A DNA stretch of 43,042 bases from Kribbella albertanoniae (GCF_004348455.1 NZ_SMKA01000041.1:1-43042), one strand, 5' to 3'. Counted from the stretch's first letter, positions 1 to 8,842 are shown. Program-made: numbers and translations. Notes: a model not told the origin generated them from the letters alone.

Positions 1-1
1 G

Positions 2-1579
2 TCATGAGGCGCGTCCTTTGAGGGGGCGGGTGTCTGCGAGAGGGGTGAGGGTTTCGCCGGTACGGAGTTGGAAGGCCTCGTGGGTCAGCTCAAGGGTTGG
101 CTGGGGGAGGCCGCGGAGGTCGGCAAGGGTCCAGGCGAGGCGGACGACGCGGTCGAAGCCGCGGCCGGTCAGGCGGCCGGTGGAGTAGTGGTCCTCGAGG
201 AGTGCCTGGGCTTTGGCATCGAGGGGGAAGTCGCGGCGCAGGACTGCACCGGGGACTTGGCTGTTGAGGGTCCACGGGCTGTCGCGGTAGCGGGCGGACT
301 GACGATCCCGGGCGGCCTGGACCCGGGCGGCGACGGCAGCGGTCGGCTCGGAGGACTCGGCGTCGGTGCTGCCACGGCTCGCGGGAAGGATCTGGCGCTG
401 GATGTCGAGGCGGTCCTTGATCGGGCCGCTGATGCGTTGCCGGTATCGCGCGAGTGCTTGGGGTGTGCAGTTGCAGACCGCGTGCCGGACGCCGGACATG
501 CCGCAGGGACAGGGATTCGCGGCGAGCACCAGCATGAAACGGGCCGGGAACTTCGCCACCGCTGCCGACCGGTGGACCTCGACGAACCCGGACTCCAGCG
601 GCTGTCGCAAGGTGTCCAGAGTCAGCGGATGCATCTCGGGCGCCTCGTCGATGAACAGGATCCCGCGATGTGCGCAGCTGATCGCTCCCGGACGCGGCAC
701 CCCCGAACCACCACCGACCAGGCTCGACAACGAGGCGGTGTGATGAGGCGCGATGAACGGCGGTCGTGAGACCAGCTCGGCCTCACCGGTGAGCATCCCG
801 GCCAGCGAATGCACTGCCGACACCTCCAGCGATTCGTCGGTACTGAGATCCGGCATCAGCCCGGCCAGCCGCTCGGCCAGCATCGTCTTGCCCGAACCGG
901 GTGGACCGTGCAGGAACAGGTGATGGCCACCCGCGGCTGCTGCCTCGATCGCCCGGCGGCCCTCCTGCTGCCCGATCACGTCGTGCAGATCGACCTCCGG
1001 AACCCGCGTCAGCGACTCCGACAGCAGTCGTGGCTCGGCCTGCGGCGCCGCCTCGTCCGGAATCTCGACCCCGCGCAGCAACGCCAGCACCTGACGCAGC
1101 GACCGCACGCCGTAGACCTCGATCCCCGGAACGAGCCGCGCCTCACCCGCATTCAGCTCCGGCACGACGATGCGATCGAACCCGGACCGGGCCACGGCCA
1201 GCGTCATCGCGAGGGCACCGCGGACCTCGCGGATCCGGCCGTCCAGGCCGAGCTCGCCGATGATCGCGGTGCGCCGTGATGACACCGCCTCGACCACGCC
1301 CGCGGCTGCGAGTAGAGCACAGGCGATAGCGACGTCGTAGTGCGAGCCGGTCTTCGGCAGGGTCGCGGGGGAGAGGGCGATGGTGACCTTGCGGTCGGGG
1401 AACTTCTCACCGCTGTTGACCACGGCCGCCCGGACCCGGTCCCGGGCCTCCGAGAGCGAGGTGTCCGGCAGGCCGATCAGGGTGGTCTTGGGCAGGCCCT
1501 GGGCGATATCGGCCTCGACCTCGACCAGATGCCCCTCCAGCCCGACCAGGGCGACGGACCACATGTGTGCGAGCGTCAT
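2..1579 (-). CDS. YifB/ComM family Mg-chelatase-like AAA+ ATPase
   Basis: A 525-residue protein of normal family length. An N-terminal ChlI-like domain (about 1-180) is followed by an AAA+ core with Walker A GPPGSGKT (225-232) and Walker B GILFIDEAPE (306-315). After the ATPase core comes the family's cysteine cluster (CPCG, then CNC about 12 residues later) and a Mg_chelatase C-terminal helical domain. ComM homologues act as hexameric helicases that extend branch migration during natural transformation; a role in this organism is inference. The start codon shares one base with the stop of the upstream yraN-like gene (TGATG on the minus strand), which suggests translational coupling. The stop lies at the very edge of the window (2-4). 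In actinobacteria this pair is usually followed by dprA, which would lie outside the window. Confidence 0.95.
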   Translation of the reverse strand: MTLAHMWSVALVGLEGHLVEVEADIAQGLPKTTLIGLPDTSLSEARDRVRAAVVNSGEKFPDRKVTIALSPATLPKTGSHYDVAIACALLAAAGVVEAVSSRRTAIIGELGLDGRIREVRGALAMTLAVARSGFDRIVVPELNAGEARLVPGIEVYGVRSLRQVLALLRGVEIPDEAAPQAEPRLLSESLTRVPEVDLHDVIGQQEGRRAIEAAAAGGHHLFLHGPPGSGKTMLAERLAGLMPDLSTDESLEVSAVHSLAGMLTGEAELVSRPPFIAPHHTASLSSLVGGGSGVPRPGAISCAHRGILFIDEAPEMHPLTLDTLRQPLESGFVEVHRSAAVAKFPARFMLVLAANPCPCGMSGVRHAVCNCTPQALARYRQRISGPIKDRLDIQRQILPASRGSTDAESSEPTAAVAARVQAARDRQSARYRDSPWTLNSQVPGAVLRRDFPLDAKAQALLEDHYSTGRLTGRGFDRVVRLAWTLADLRGLPQPTLELTHEAFQLRTGETLTPLADTRPLKGRAS

Positions 1580-1935
1580 CAGGCCGCCCCTCGCAGATGA
1601 TCCACCTGCGGGGGAGCGTCGGGGGTGATCAGGACAGCGACGAAGTCGATCCGTACCTCCCGGGGCCGGACCTCGTGGCTGCGCAGCCAGGCACCGGCCA
1701 GCTTCCGCAACGTGGTGAGTTTGCGGTACGTGATCGACTCCAGCGGCGACCCGTAGCCGAGCCCTCGCCGGGTCTTCACCTCACAGATGACGAGCGTGCC
1801 ACCCTCGCGGGCGACGATGTCGATCTCGCCGATCGGGCAGCGCCAGTTGCGCTCGAGGATGACCAGACCCTGGGTCGTGAGATACCTGCTGGCGAGCTCC
1901 TCGCCGTACTGCCCAACTGCGTTGCTGGTTTGCAT
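1579..1935 (-). CDS. YraN family (UPF0102) nuclease-like protein
   Basis: About 118 residues. The restriction-endonuclease-like core is visible: a conserved GE near the N-terminus, then ILERNWRCPIGEIDIVAR and CEVKTR, which supply the D and E-x-K residues of a PD-(D/E)XK fold. The function of YraN is not established. I chose the ATG at 1935 over an upstream in-frame start at 2013 because GGAGGTGG sits 7-8 nt before it and homologues begin close to this Met; the upstream extension is arginine-rich and unlike the family. It overlaps the YifB start by one base, so the two are probably co-transcribed and coupled. Confidence 0.9.
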   Translation of the reverse strand: MQTSNAVGQYGEELASRYLTTQGLVILERNWRCPIGEIDIVAREGGTLVICEVKTRRGLGYGSPLESITYRKLTTLRKLAGAWLRSHEVRPREVRIDFVAVLITPDAPPQVDHLRGAA

Positions 1936-2049
1936 CGATGACCACCTCCGACAGAGAAGATGCCGGGATCGGGCCTCGGTTCTGGAACGACTTCGCCGCC
2001 TGTGGAAAACCACAGACGGCGAAGAAGGTCAGGCAAGAAGCGCAGGAGG

Positions 2050-3681
2050 TCAGTTGCGCATGTGCTTACCGCGAGTCGGCTTCTGCGGATTCTGCTGTGG
2101 GGTACGGATCGCCTTCAGCTCACCGGTTCGCTCCGGCTCCTGCCGGACAGCCTGCAGGCCACCCGTCCCGGGGTCGGTGTCGCCGATGTCGAACTCCCAG
2201 CTGTCCTCGTTGGCCAGCCGGCTGTGCCAGCGTCCGTAGAGCCCGTAGATCGCCAGCCCGAGCGCCATCCAGATACCGAACTTGGCCCAGGTGCTGGTCT
2301 TCAGGTTGAGCATCAGCCACACCGTCGCGCCCAGCGAGAGCAACGGCACCAGCGGCACCAGAGGCACCCGGAACCCACGCTCGAGATCCGGCTCGGTGCG
2401 GCGCAGCCTGAGTACGCCGACCGCACAGAACGCGAAGCAGAACAGGGCTCCGATGACGAGCAACTCCTCGAGCTGCAGCACGCTCGGATACAGCGTGAGT
2501 GCCACCGCGGCCAGACCGGCCACACCCGCGGCCCGGGCCGGCGAGGAGTAGACCCGGCTGACCCGCCCGAGGCTCTTCGGCAGCAGACCGTCACGGCCCA
2601 TGTTGAACAGCACGCGACTCTGGCCGATCAGGACCACCATGATGACGGTCATCAGCGCCAGTAGGGCACCCAGATTGACCACCTTGGCGGCCCAGCCGAC
2701 CCCGACTGCCGAGAGCGCACTGGAGACCGGTGCACTACCGGCGAGCTGACCGTACGGCCGCATGCCGACCAGGACCACGGCCATCGCGATGTAGAGGATC
2801 GTGACGGCGCCGACACCGAGCAGCATGCCCTGTGGGACCGTCTTGCGCGGGTTCCGCGCGTCCTCGGACGCGGTCGCGATCAGGTCGAAGCCGATATAGG
2901 CGAAGACGATCGTGCTCGCGGCGGTGAAGATTCCCATCGTCCCGAAGGTGCCGAACGACGAATCGACTATCCAACTGAACAACGTCGGACTGGCCGTTGC
3001 AGGCGCAGCCCGCGCGATCGGCACGAACGGCGTGTAGTTGTCCCAGTTGATGTGCGTCGCGCCGACCACGATCACCAGCAGGATCACGGCCACCTTCGCG
3101 GCCACGACCACGGTCAGCACCCGGGCGGACAGCTTCGTCCCGGTGACCACCATCGCGGTGAGCAGGAGCAGCAGCAGCGGCGCGACCAGGTTCACCTTGG
3201 CGGTCGGGCCGAAGTACTGCGCGACATTCTCGGGCAGGGTGATGCCGAACCCGTCCAGGGTGGCCAGCGCGTACGCCGACCAGACCCGGGCGACGATCGC
3301 GGCCGCGGTGACGAGCTCGAGCACGAGGGCCCAGCCGACCAGCCAGGCCCACATCTCGCCGAAGGTCACGTAACTGAAGGTGTAGGCGCTTCCCGAAACC
3401 GGGATCGTCGAGGACAGCTCGGCGTAACAGGCCGCGGCCAGCAGGCACACGATCGCTGCGATGACGAACGACAGGATCACGGCCGGACCGGCGGTCAGGG
3501 CCGCCTGGTTGCCGCTGATACTGAAGATGCCGGAACCGATCATCACGCCCAGGCCGAGAACGACCAGGTCGCGACGACCGAACAGGCGCGGCAGACGGTG
3601 CCGTGCATCCTCGACTCGAGTGAACGCCGACTCGACCGGCAGGCGCCGGCCTACGGTCTGTCCGTTCGCTGAGGGGGCCAT
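2050..3681 (-). CDS. APC superfamily amino-acid permease (cationic amino acid transporter type)
   Basis: A 543-residue inner-membrane transporter with about 12 hydrophobic segments. The first transmembrane helix carries the APC substrate-binding signature GSGIF. It is followed by YAELSSTIPVSGSAYTFSY and GWALVLEL, typical of the bacterial CAT (TC 2.A.3.3) branch that imports cationic or other amino acids by proton symport. The C-terminal tail after about residue 490 is polar and charged (GDTDPGTGG...RGKHMRN) and probably cytoplasmic. The gene stands alone, divergent from xerC. Substrate cannot be read from sequence. Confidence 0.92.
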   Translation of the reverse strand: MAPSANGQTVGRRLPVESAFTRVEDARHRLPRLFGRRDLVVLGLGVMIGSGIFSISGNQAALTAGPAVILSFVIAAIVCLLAAACYAELSSTIPVSGSAYTFSYVTFGEMWAWLVGWALVLELVTAAAIVARVWSAYALATLDGFGITLPENVAQYFGPTAKVNLVAPLLLLLLTAMVVTGTKLSARVLTVVVAAKVAVILLVIVVGATHINWDNYTPFVPIARAAPATASPTLFSWIVDSSFGTFGTMGIFTAASTIVFAYIGFDLIATASEDARNPRKTVPQGMLLGVGAVTILYIAMAVVLVGMRPYGQLAGSAPVSSALSAVGVGWAAKVVNLGALLALMTVIMVVLIGQSRVLFNMGRDGLLPKSLGRVSRVYSSPARAAGVAGLAAVALTLYPSVLQLEELLVIGALFCFAFCAVGVLRLRRTEPDLERGFRVPLVPLVPLLSLGATVWLMLNLKTSTWAKFGIWMALGLAIYGLYGRWHSRLANEDSWEFDIGDTDPGTGGLQAVRQEPERTGELKAIRTPQQNPQKPTRGKHMRN

Positions 3682-3818
3682 GGTCAGGGGTGCCTCCGTT
3701 GCTACTAGGGCAATCGGGCCGAACAGTAGTCGACCGTCGGGCTAATCGACCAGACCTCCTCTTCCCGACGTCCGCGCGGTGGCTTGCGATGGCGGTCCCG
3801 CTCCCGCATGGTCGAGGC

Positions 3819-4781
3819 ATGACGCCGGGCGAAGTCAGCGCGAACCCGTCACCCACACCGGACGGCACAGCCTGGCCGGAGGGTCTCACGGTGTTACTGA
3901 CCGACTACGAACGGCATCTGACGGCGGAAAGAGACCTCAGCAAACACTCCGTCAGAGCGTACCTCGGAGATATCGCGGATCTACTCGATCATTTGATTCG
4001 GCTTGGTCACAACGATCTCTCGGGGCTCGACATCCGTGCCCTGCGGTCCTGGCTGGCCAAGCAGCAGAGCCTGGGCAAGTCGCGGAGCACGATGTCCCGC
4101 CGGGCGACCGCCGCGCGTGTCTTCACCGCCTGGGCCCACCGGACCGGGCGGATCGCGACCGATCCCGGCGCCCTGCTGGCCAGTCCGCGGCCGCACAAGA
4201 GCCTTCCGGGCGTGCTCAACCTGACCGACACGCGGGCCGTGCTGGACGCCGCCGCGGTCGCTGCCGACGACGGCAGCCCGGTCGGGCTGCGCGATCTCGC
4301 GATCATGGAGTTGCTCTACGCAACGGGTATCCGGGTCGGCGAACTCTGCTCGCTGGACATCGACGACATCGACACCTCCCGCCGCGTCGTCCGGGTCTTC
4401 GGGAAGGGCCGCAAGGAACGCTCGGTCCCGTACGGCGTTCCGGCCGCCAAGGCACTCGATTGCTGGCTGACCGAGGCGCGCCCGCAGTTGGCCCGCACCG
4501 GCAGCGGCCCCGCGGTCTTCCTCGGAGCCCGTGGCGGGCGGATCGATCAGCGCGCCGTCCGGCGACTGGTGCACGAGCGGATCGCGGTCGTCGAGGCGCC
4601 GGACCTTTCGCCGCACGGCCTGCGGCACACAGCGGCGACGCACCTGCTGGAGGGCGGCGCGGACCTGCGTAGCGTGCAGGAGTTGCTCGGTCACGCTTCG
4701 CTGGCGACCACCCAGATCTACACGCATGTCTCGACCGACCGGCTCCGCAAGGCCTACGAACAGGCTCATCCCCGCGCCTGA
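3819..4781 (+). CDS. xerC: Tyrosine recombinase XerC/XerD
   Basis: A 320-residue tyrosine recombinase that would resolve chromosome dimers at dif with a partner Xer protein. It has the N-terminal SAM-like core-binding domain (about 22-120) and the catalytic domain with the complete residue set: Arg172 (ATGIRVGEL), Lys196 (GKGRKER), His266 and Arg269 (SPHGLRH), His292 (LGHASL) and the nucleophile Tyr301. The spacing matches chromosomal Xer proteins rather than phage integrases, and no att-like repeats or mobile genes flank it. In many actinobacteria xerC lies in this neighbourhood upstream of rpsB, which supports the housekeeping assignment. An in-frame extension back to 3690 exists but lacks family similarity. 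Confidence 0.93.
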   Translation: MTPGEVSANPSPTPDGTAWPEGLTVLLTDYERHLTAERDLSKHSVRAYLGDIADLLDHLIRLGHNDLSGLDIRALRSWLAKQQSLGKSRSTMSRRATAARVFTAWAHRTGRIATDPGALLASPRPHKSLPGVLNLTDTRAVLDAAAVAADDGSPVGLRDLAIMELLYATGIRVGELCSLDIDDIDTSRRVVRVFGKGRKERSVPYGVPAAKALDCWLTEARPQLARTGSGPAVFLGARGGRIDQRAVRRLVHERIAVVEAPDLSPHGLRHTAATHLLEGGADLRSVQELLGHASLATTQIYTHVSTDRLRKAYEQAHPRA

Positions 4782-4844
4782 GCTGGGGTGTGTCGCTGCA
4801 CCTGGTGCGGCGGCGACCGGCCGGAATGCGGCAGACTGCGGACC

Positions 4845-5324
4845 ATGCGGGTTTCGGCGAAGTCTGACTATGCGTTGCGGGCGCTGATCGAGATCACCCA
4901 ACGTTGGGTGGCCAACGACCCCTCGGTGGTGTCGGCCGAGGAGCTCAGTCGTGCACAGGGGATCCCGCACGGCTTCCTGCAGGGCATCCTGGCCGATCTG
5001 CGCCGGGCCGGCATCCTGGCCAGCCAGCGCGGGCAGTCCGGCGGCTGGAAGCTCGCGGTGGATCCGAACGAGATCTCGGTCGCCGACGTGATGCGGGCCG
5101 TCGACGGGCCGATCGTGAGCATCTCCGGCGTGCGGCCGGAGAGCGTCGCCTACAACGAGCGGGCAGTCGTCCTGCAGCGGGTCTGGATCGCCGCGCGGGC
5201 CAGCCTGCGTGACGTTCTCGAGCACACGACGCTGATCGACCTGGCCAAGAACAAGCTCCCCGCCGGTGTCGAGCGTCGCTCCAAGGACGAAGACGCCTGG
5301 CAGGCGCGCGTCCCCGGGAGCTGA
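4845..5324 (+). CDS. Rrf2 family transcriptional regulator without cysteines
   Basis: A 159-residue protein starting MRVSAKSDYALRAL, the standard Rrf2 N-terminus. A winged helix (about 1-65) includes SQRGQSGGWKLA, the wing that follows the recognition helix, and EISVADVMRAVDGP. IscR and NsrR ligate an Fe-S cluster through three cysteines at about residues 90-110; this protein has no cysteine at all, so it should act without a cluster (YwnA/CymR-like). The upstream TGCACCTGG region gives no clear ribosome-binding site, but CAGACT lies exactly 7 nt before the ATG, a weak leaderless-type -10. Its stop codon lies inside an 18-bp tandem duplication shared with the tail of the convergent M23-like gene. 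Confidence 0.85.
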   Translation: MRVSAKSDYALRALIEITQRWVANDPSVVSAEELSRAQGIPHGFLQGILADLRRAGILASQRGQSGGWKLAVDPNEISVADVMRAVDGPIVSISGVRPESVAYNERAVVLQRVWIAARASLRDVLEHTTLIDLAKNKLPAGVERRSKDEDAWQARVPGS

Positions 5325-5356
5325 TCGGCCCAGTGGCACTGATCGGCCCAGCGGCA
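5321..5356. repeat. 18-bp tandem duplication at the convergent gene ends
   Basis: Two adjacent 18-bp copies (5321-5338 and 5339-5356) differ at one position (CCAGTGGCA against CCAGCGGCA). The first copy contains the TGA stop of the Rrf2 gene. Read on the minus strand the duplication adds an in-frame [12 protein letters not shown] pair to the M23-like protein. Confidence 0.85.
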
Positions 5357-5822
5357 GTAGCCTGACCGGTCGGTCCGGGAGCAGGGTCAGCGGATCGAGA
5401 TAGCGCTCGCCCTCCCGCAGTCCCCAGTGCAGGCAGGTCGCGGGCGCACAGTGCGACCCGGCCGCCGACAGATGGCCGATGAGCGTGCCGACGGTCACCA
5501 CCGTCCCGGCCCGAACCGCCGGCACGACCGGCTGGTACGTCGTACGGCGTGGGCCGGAGGCGACTGTGACCACGCCGATCCCGGCCACCGAACCGGCGTA
5601 CGCGACTGTGCCGTCGGTGGCGGCGAGGACGGGTTGACCCGGGAAGCCCGCCAGGTCCACCCCGCGATGGCCGGGCAGCCACGGCTCGGAAGGGTTGTCG
5701 AAGCCGTGCAGGACGGCCGGTCGTGGGTGCAGCGGCCAAGCGGCGGCCGAAGGCGGCGCGACGGCGGGCGGTGACGGTGTGAGGGCGGCTGGGAGGGCGA
5801 GGAGAAGGGCGGCAATGTTCAT
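5325..5822 (-). CDS. M23-like (LytM/peptidase-fold) exported protein, degenerate active site, no nearby stop
   Basis: The N-terminus [17 protein letters not shown] is a short export signal. An M23/LytM fold follows, with GHRGVDLAG supplying the first zinc His and Asp, then [22 protein letters not shown] and [19 protein letters not shown]. The canonical HxH is C-L-H: the first His, the general base of M23 enzymes, is Cys, so the protein may be a non-catalytic activator or wall-binding protein. A single M23-like gene just upstream of rpsB, divergent from it, is common in actinobacteria. The 3' end is uncertain. The domain ends near 5395, but the reading frame stays open on the minus strand to 3981, antisense to the Rrf2 gene and most of xerC. 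I therefore stop the feature at the Rrf2 stop codon. Confidence 0.7.
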
Positions 5823-5917
5823 ACCTGGAAGATGCCGCGGAAAGCGCCGTTTCCGGCGGCCGAGTTGCCGCCTGTGGACAACCCGTCCCCAGTTCGCTTC
5901 CGGTGGGGTTGGTCCCG

Positions 5918-5923
5918 TAGACT
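5918..5923 (+). promoter_or_regulatory. Candidate -10 box for rpsB operon
   Basis: TAGACT fits the actinobacterial TANNNT -10. It would give a leader of about 190 nt before the rpsB start at 6120. A 10-bp direct repeat (CTTCCGGTGG) flanks it at about 25-bp period. No convincing -35 was seen. Confidence 0.4.
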
Positions 5924-6119
5924 TCCGGTGGCGTCCCGCCTCGTGTGGGGCGACTACGCATGCCCGCACCACTGTGCGACCCCCTCGGTCCTGGCCTCAC
6001 GGTCTGGATGGGGCCGGACGACGGGCATCAGGCGCGGTGGCCAACCGGTCCATCGCGAAACAACCGAGAGTGCGTTGCCCGGGGCGATACCTGGGGGCGC
6101 GCGACAGGAGGACCACCTC

Positions 6120-7109
6120 ATGGCCGTCGTGACCATGAAGCAGATGCTCGAGAGCGGTGTCCACTTCGGGCACCAGACCCGGCGCTGGAACCCGAAGATG
6201 AAGCGATTCATCCTCACCGAGCGCAACGGCATCTACATCATCGACCTGCAGCAGTCGCTGTCCTACATCGACCGGGCGTACGAGTTCGTCCGCAGCACGG
6301 TCGCCGCCGGTGGCGCGATTCTGTTCGTCGGCACCAAGAAGCAGGCCCAGGAAGCGATCGCCGAGCAGGCGACCCGGGTCGGCATGCCCTACGTGAACCA
6401 GCGCTGGCTGGGCGGCATGCTCACCAACTTCCAGACCGTCAACAAGCGGCTCCAGCGGCTCAAGGAGCTGGAGCTCATCGACTTCGACGATGTCGCCGCC
6501 TCCGGTGTCACCAAGAAGGAGCTGCTGCAGAAGCGTCGCGAGCACGACAAGCTGCTCAAGACCCTCGGCGGTATCCGCGACATGGCCCGGGTCCCGGCCG
6601 CCGTGTGGATCGTGGACACCAAGAAGGAGCACCTCGCGGTCGACGAGGCGCGCAAGCTCAAGCTGCCGATCATCGGCATCCTGGACACCAACTGCGACCC
6701 GGACGAGGTCGACTTCCCGATCCCGGGCAACGACGACGCGATCCGTTCGGTCGGCCTGCTGACCCGCGTGGTCGCCGACGCCGTCGCCGACGGTCTGATG
6801 TCGCGCGGTGGCCAGGGCGCTGCCGCGGCCGGCGAGGAGCTGGGCGCCGAGGAGCCGCTGGCTGCCTGGGAGCGCGAGCTGCTGGAGAGCCAGAACGGCG
6901 CCGCTGCGGCCCCCAAGGCCGACGAGGCCCCGAAGGCCGAGGAAGCTGCCGCTGAGGCCACCGCCATCGAGGCGCCCACCGCTGAGGCCGAGGCTGTCGA
7001 GGCGCCTGCCGCCGAGGCTGCTCCGGTTGCCGAGGCTCCGGCTGCCGAAGAGGCTCCGGTTGCCGAGGAGACCCCGGCCGCCGAGGCCCCGAAGGCCGAC
7101 GAGGCCTGA
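6120..7109 (+). CDS. rpsB: 30S ribosomal protein S2 with long acidic/Ala-rich C-terminal extension
   Basis: A 329-residue S2. It opens [19 protein letters not shown] and carries the S2 signatures ([65 protein letters not shown]). The globular S2 core ends near residue 235. The last 80 or so residues are a low-complexity Ala/Glu/Pro tail with repeated APAAEA-like units, as seen in several high-GC actinobacteria. AGGAGG at 6106-6111 fixes the ATG at 6120; the longer in-frame ORF upstream is not S2-like. It heads the block rpsB-tsf-pyrH-frr-cdsA. S2 is commonly autoregulated through its mRNA leader; whether this 190-nt leader does so is untested. Confidence 0.97.
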   Translation: MAVVTMKQMLESGVHFGHQTRRWNPKMKRFILTERNGIYIIDLQQSLSYIDRAYEFVRSTVAAGGAILFVGTKKQAQEAIAEQATRVGMPYVNQRWLGGMLTNFQTVNKRLQRLKELELIDFDDVAASGVTKKELLQKRREHDKLLKTLGGIRDMARVPAAVWIVDTKKEHLAVDEARKLKLPIIGILDTNCDPDEVDFPIPGNDDAIRSVGLLTRVVADAVADGLMSRGGQGAAAAGEELGAEEPLAAWERELLESQNGAAAAPKADEAPKAEEAAAEATAIEAPTAEAEAVEAPAAEAAPVAEAPAAEEAPVAEETPAAEAPKADEA

Positions 7110-7120
7110 GACCCGCTGAT

Positions 7121-7148
7121 CCTGCCGCCCGCCTCCGCGGGCGGCAGG
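7121..7148 (+). terminator. Intercistronic hairpin between rpsB and tsf (attenuator-like)
   Basis: A perfect 12-bp stem (CCTGCCGCCCGC paired with GCGGGCGGCAGG) encloses a 4-nt loop. No U tract follows, so it is more likely a partial terminator or an RNA-processing or stability element than a full stop. Attenuation between rpsB and tsf is known in E. coli; its use here is inference. Confidence 0.6.
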
Positions 7149-7202
7149 GCACCGGACAGCTCCGCCCATCCAGCCGCATCGACACAGACGAGAGAACGAG
7201 GA

Positions 7203-8021
7203 ATGGCGAACTACACCGCCGCTGACGTGAAGAAGCTCCGCGACACCACCGGCGCGGGCATGATGGACGCCAAGAAGGCCCTCGAGGCCACCGACGGCGA
7301 CTTCGAGAAGGCGATCGAGGAGCTGCGCATCCACGGCGCGGCCAAGGCACAGAAGCGGGGCGCCGAGCGCTCCGCCAGCAACGGCCTGGTGGCCGCGGCC
7401 GAGAACGCCCTGGTCCAGCTGAACTGCGAGACCGACTTCGTCGCCAAGAACGAGCAGTTCCAGCAGCTCGCGGCCGACATCGTCGCGCACGCGTCGGCCA
7501 GCAAGGTCGGCGACATCGAGGGCCTGCTCACCGAGAAGCTCGCCGACGGCAAGTCGGTCGCCGAGAACATCGAGGCGCTGGCCGCGGTCATCGGCGAGAA
7601 GCTGGAGCTCGGCAAGGTCGCCGTGTTCGAGGGCCAGGTGACGGCGTACATGCACAAGCGCGCCGCGGACCTGCCGGCTCAGGTCGGCGTCCTGGTCGAG
7701 TTCGAGGGTGACAACGTCGAGGCCGCCCGTGGCGCTGCCATGCAGGCCGCCGCGATGCGTCCGCTCTACACCACCCGCGACGAGGTTCCGGCCGAGACGG
7801 TCGCGAACGAACAGCGGATCGCCGAGGCGACCGCGCGCGAGGAGGGCAAGCCCGAGGGCGCGCTCCCGAAGATCGTCGAAGGCCGGGTGAACGGCTTCTT
7901 CAAGGAGGTCGTGCTGCTCGAGCAGCCGTCGGTCACGGAGAACAAGAAGACCGTGAAGGCGGTTCTCGACGAGGCCGGTGTGACCGTGAAGCGGTTCGCC
8001 CGCTTCGAGGTCGGCGCCTGA
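7203..8021 (+). CDS. tsf: Elongation factor Ts
   Basis: A 272-residue EF-Ts, the nucleotide exchange factor that releases GDP from EF-Tu. The N-terminal UBA-like domain contains [18 protein letters not shown] (TDVGM-type motif). The core carries the second family signature [14 protein letters not shown], followed by both subdomains and the expected C-terminus. Length is normal for actinobacteria. GAACGAGGA lies just before the ATG. It lies 93 nt downstream of rpsB with a strong hairpin between them. Confidence 0.97.
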   Translation: MANYTAADVKKLRDTTGAGMMDAKKALEATDGDFEKAIEELRIHGAAKAQKRGAERSASNGLVAAAENALVQLNCETDFVAKNEQFQQLAADIVAHASASKVGDIEGLLTEKLADGKSVAENIEALAAVIGEKLELGKVAVFEGQVTAYMHKRAADLPAQVGVLVEFEGDNVEAARGAAMQAAAMRPLYTTRDEVPAETVANEQRIAEATAREEGKPEGALPKIVEGRVNGFFKEVVLLEQPSVTENKKTVKAVLDEAGVTVKRFARFEVGA

Positions 8022-8083
8022 GGCCTGCAGGACCGACGACACAGCACGGCACCACTGCAGGACATTGAGGAGAGGCCGGAATC

Positions 8084-8842
8084 GTGACGGAAACCCTGGG
8101 TACCGAGACGAATCCGGCCTCTTCGCCGTCTTCGCCCGCCTACCGGCGGGTGCTGCTGAAACTGTCGGGTGAGGTGTTCGGCGGCGGCAAGCTCGGCGTC
8201 GACCCCGACGTGGTGAACTCGATCGCCCGCCAGATCGCCGAGGTGGTCCAGGCCGGTGTCCAGGTCGCCATCGTCGTCGGCGGCGGCAACTTCTTCCGCG
8301 GTGCGGAGCTCCAGCAGCGCGGGATGGAACGCAACCGCGCCGACTACATGGGCATGCTCGGCACCGTGATGAACTGCCTGGCGCTGCAGGACTTCCTGGA
8401 GAAGCTCGGGATCGAGACCCGGGTGCAGACCGCCATCACGATGGGCCAGGTCGCCGAGCCGTACATCCCGCGCAAGGCCGAGCGGCACCTGGAGAAGGGC
8501 CGCGTGGTCATCTTCGGCGCGGGCTCCGGCATGCCGTACTTCTCCACCGACACGGTCGCCGCCCAGCGCGCGCTCGAGGTCGGCGCCGAGGCGCTGCTGA
8601 TGGGCAAGCAGGGTGTGGACGGTGTCTACGACTCCGACCCGAAGACGAACCCGGACGCGGTCAAGTTCGACCAGCTCTCGTACGACGACTTCCTGGCCCG
8701 CGGTCTGCGGGTCGCCGACGCGACCGCGATCAGCCTGGCCCGCGACAACGCGCTGCCGATCGTGATCTTCGGTCTCGAGGAGGGCAACATCGCCCGGGTC
8801 GTGCACGGGGACAAGATCGGTACTGTCGTCGCCCCGGGGTAG
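8084..8842 (+). CDS. pyrH: UMP kinase
   Basis: A 252-residue amino-acid-kinase-fold UMP kinase that phosphorylates UMP to UDP in pyrimidine synthesis. Visible motifs are [11 protein letters not shown] (phosphate loop), [21 protein letters not shown] and [14 protein letters not shown] roughly 19-residue polar N-terminal extension ([14 protein letters not shown]...) precedes the fold, common in actinobacteria. The start is GTG at 8084, preceded by GAGGAGAGG. It sits in the conserved order between tsf and frr. Confidence 0.96.
   Translation: MTETLGTETNPASSPSSPAYRRVLLKLSGEVFGGGKLGVDPDVVNSIARQIAEVVQAGVQVAIVVGGGNFFRGAELQQRGMERNRADYMGMLGTVMNCLALQDFLEKLGIETRVQTAITMGQVAEPYIPRKAERHLEKGRVVIFGAGSGMPYFSTDTVAAQRALEVGAEALLMGKQGVDGVYDSDPKTNPDAVKFDQLSYDDFLARGLRVADATAISLARDNALPIVIFGLEEGNIARVVHGDKIGTVVAPG

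Noticed and set aside
1960..2664. Plus-strand ORFs opposite the amino-acid permease
   Set aside because: His/Gln/Arg-rich shadows of a gene with clear transmembrane and APC motifs.
3690..4781. Phage or plasmid integrase with attachment site
   Set aside because: The sequence and location match chromosomal XerC; no tRNA, att duplication or phage genes are nearby.
5997..8042. A 681-codon open frame antisense to rpsB and tsf
   Set aside because: It mirrors two certain ribosomal-operon genes; long antisense frames are expected in DNA this rich in GC.
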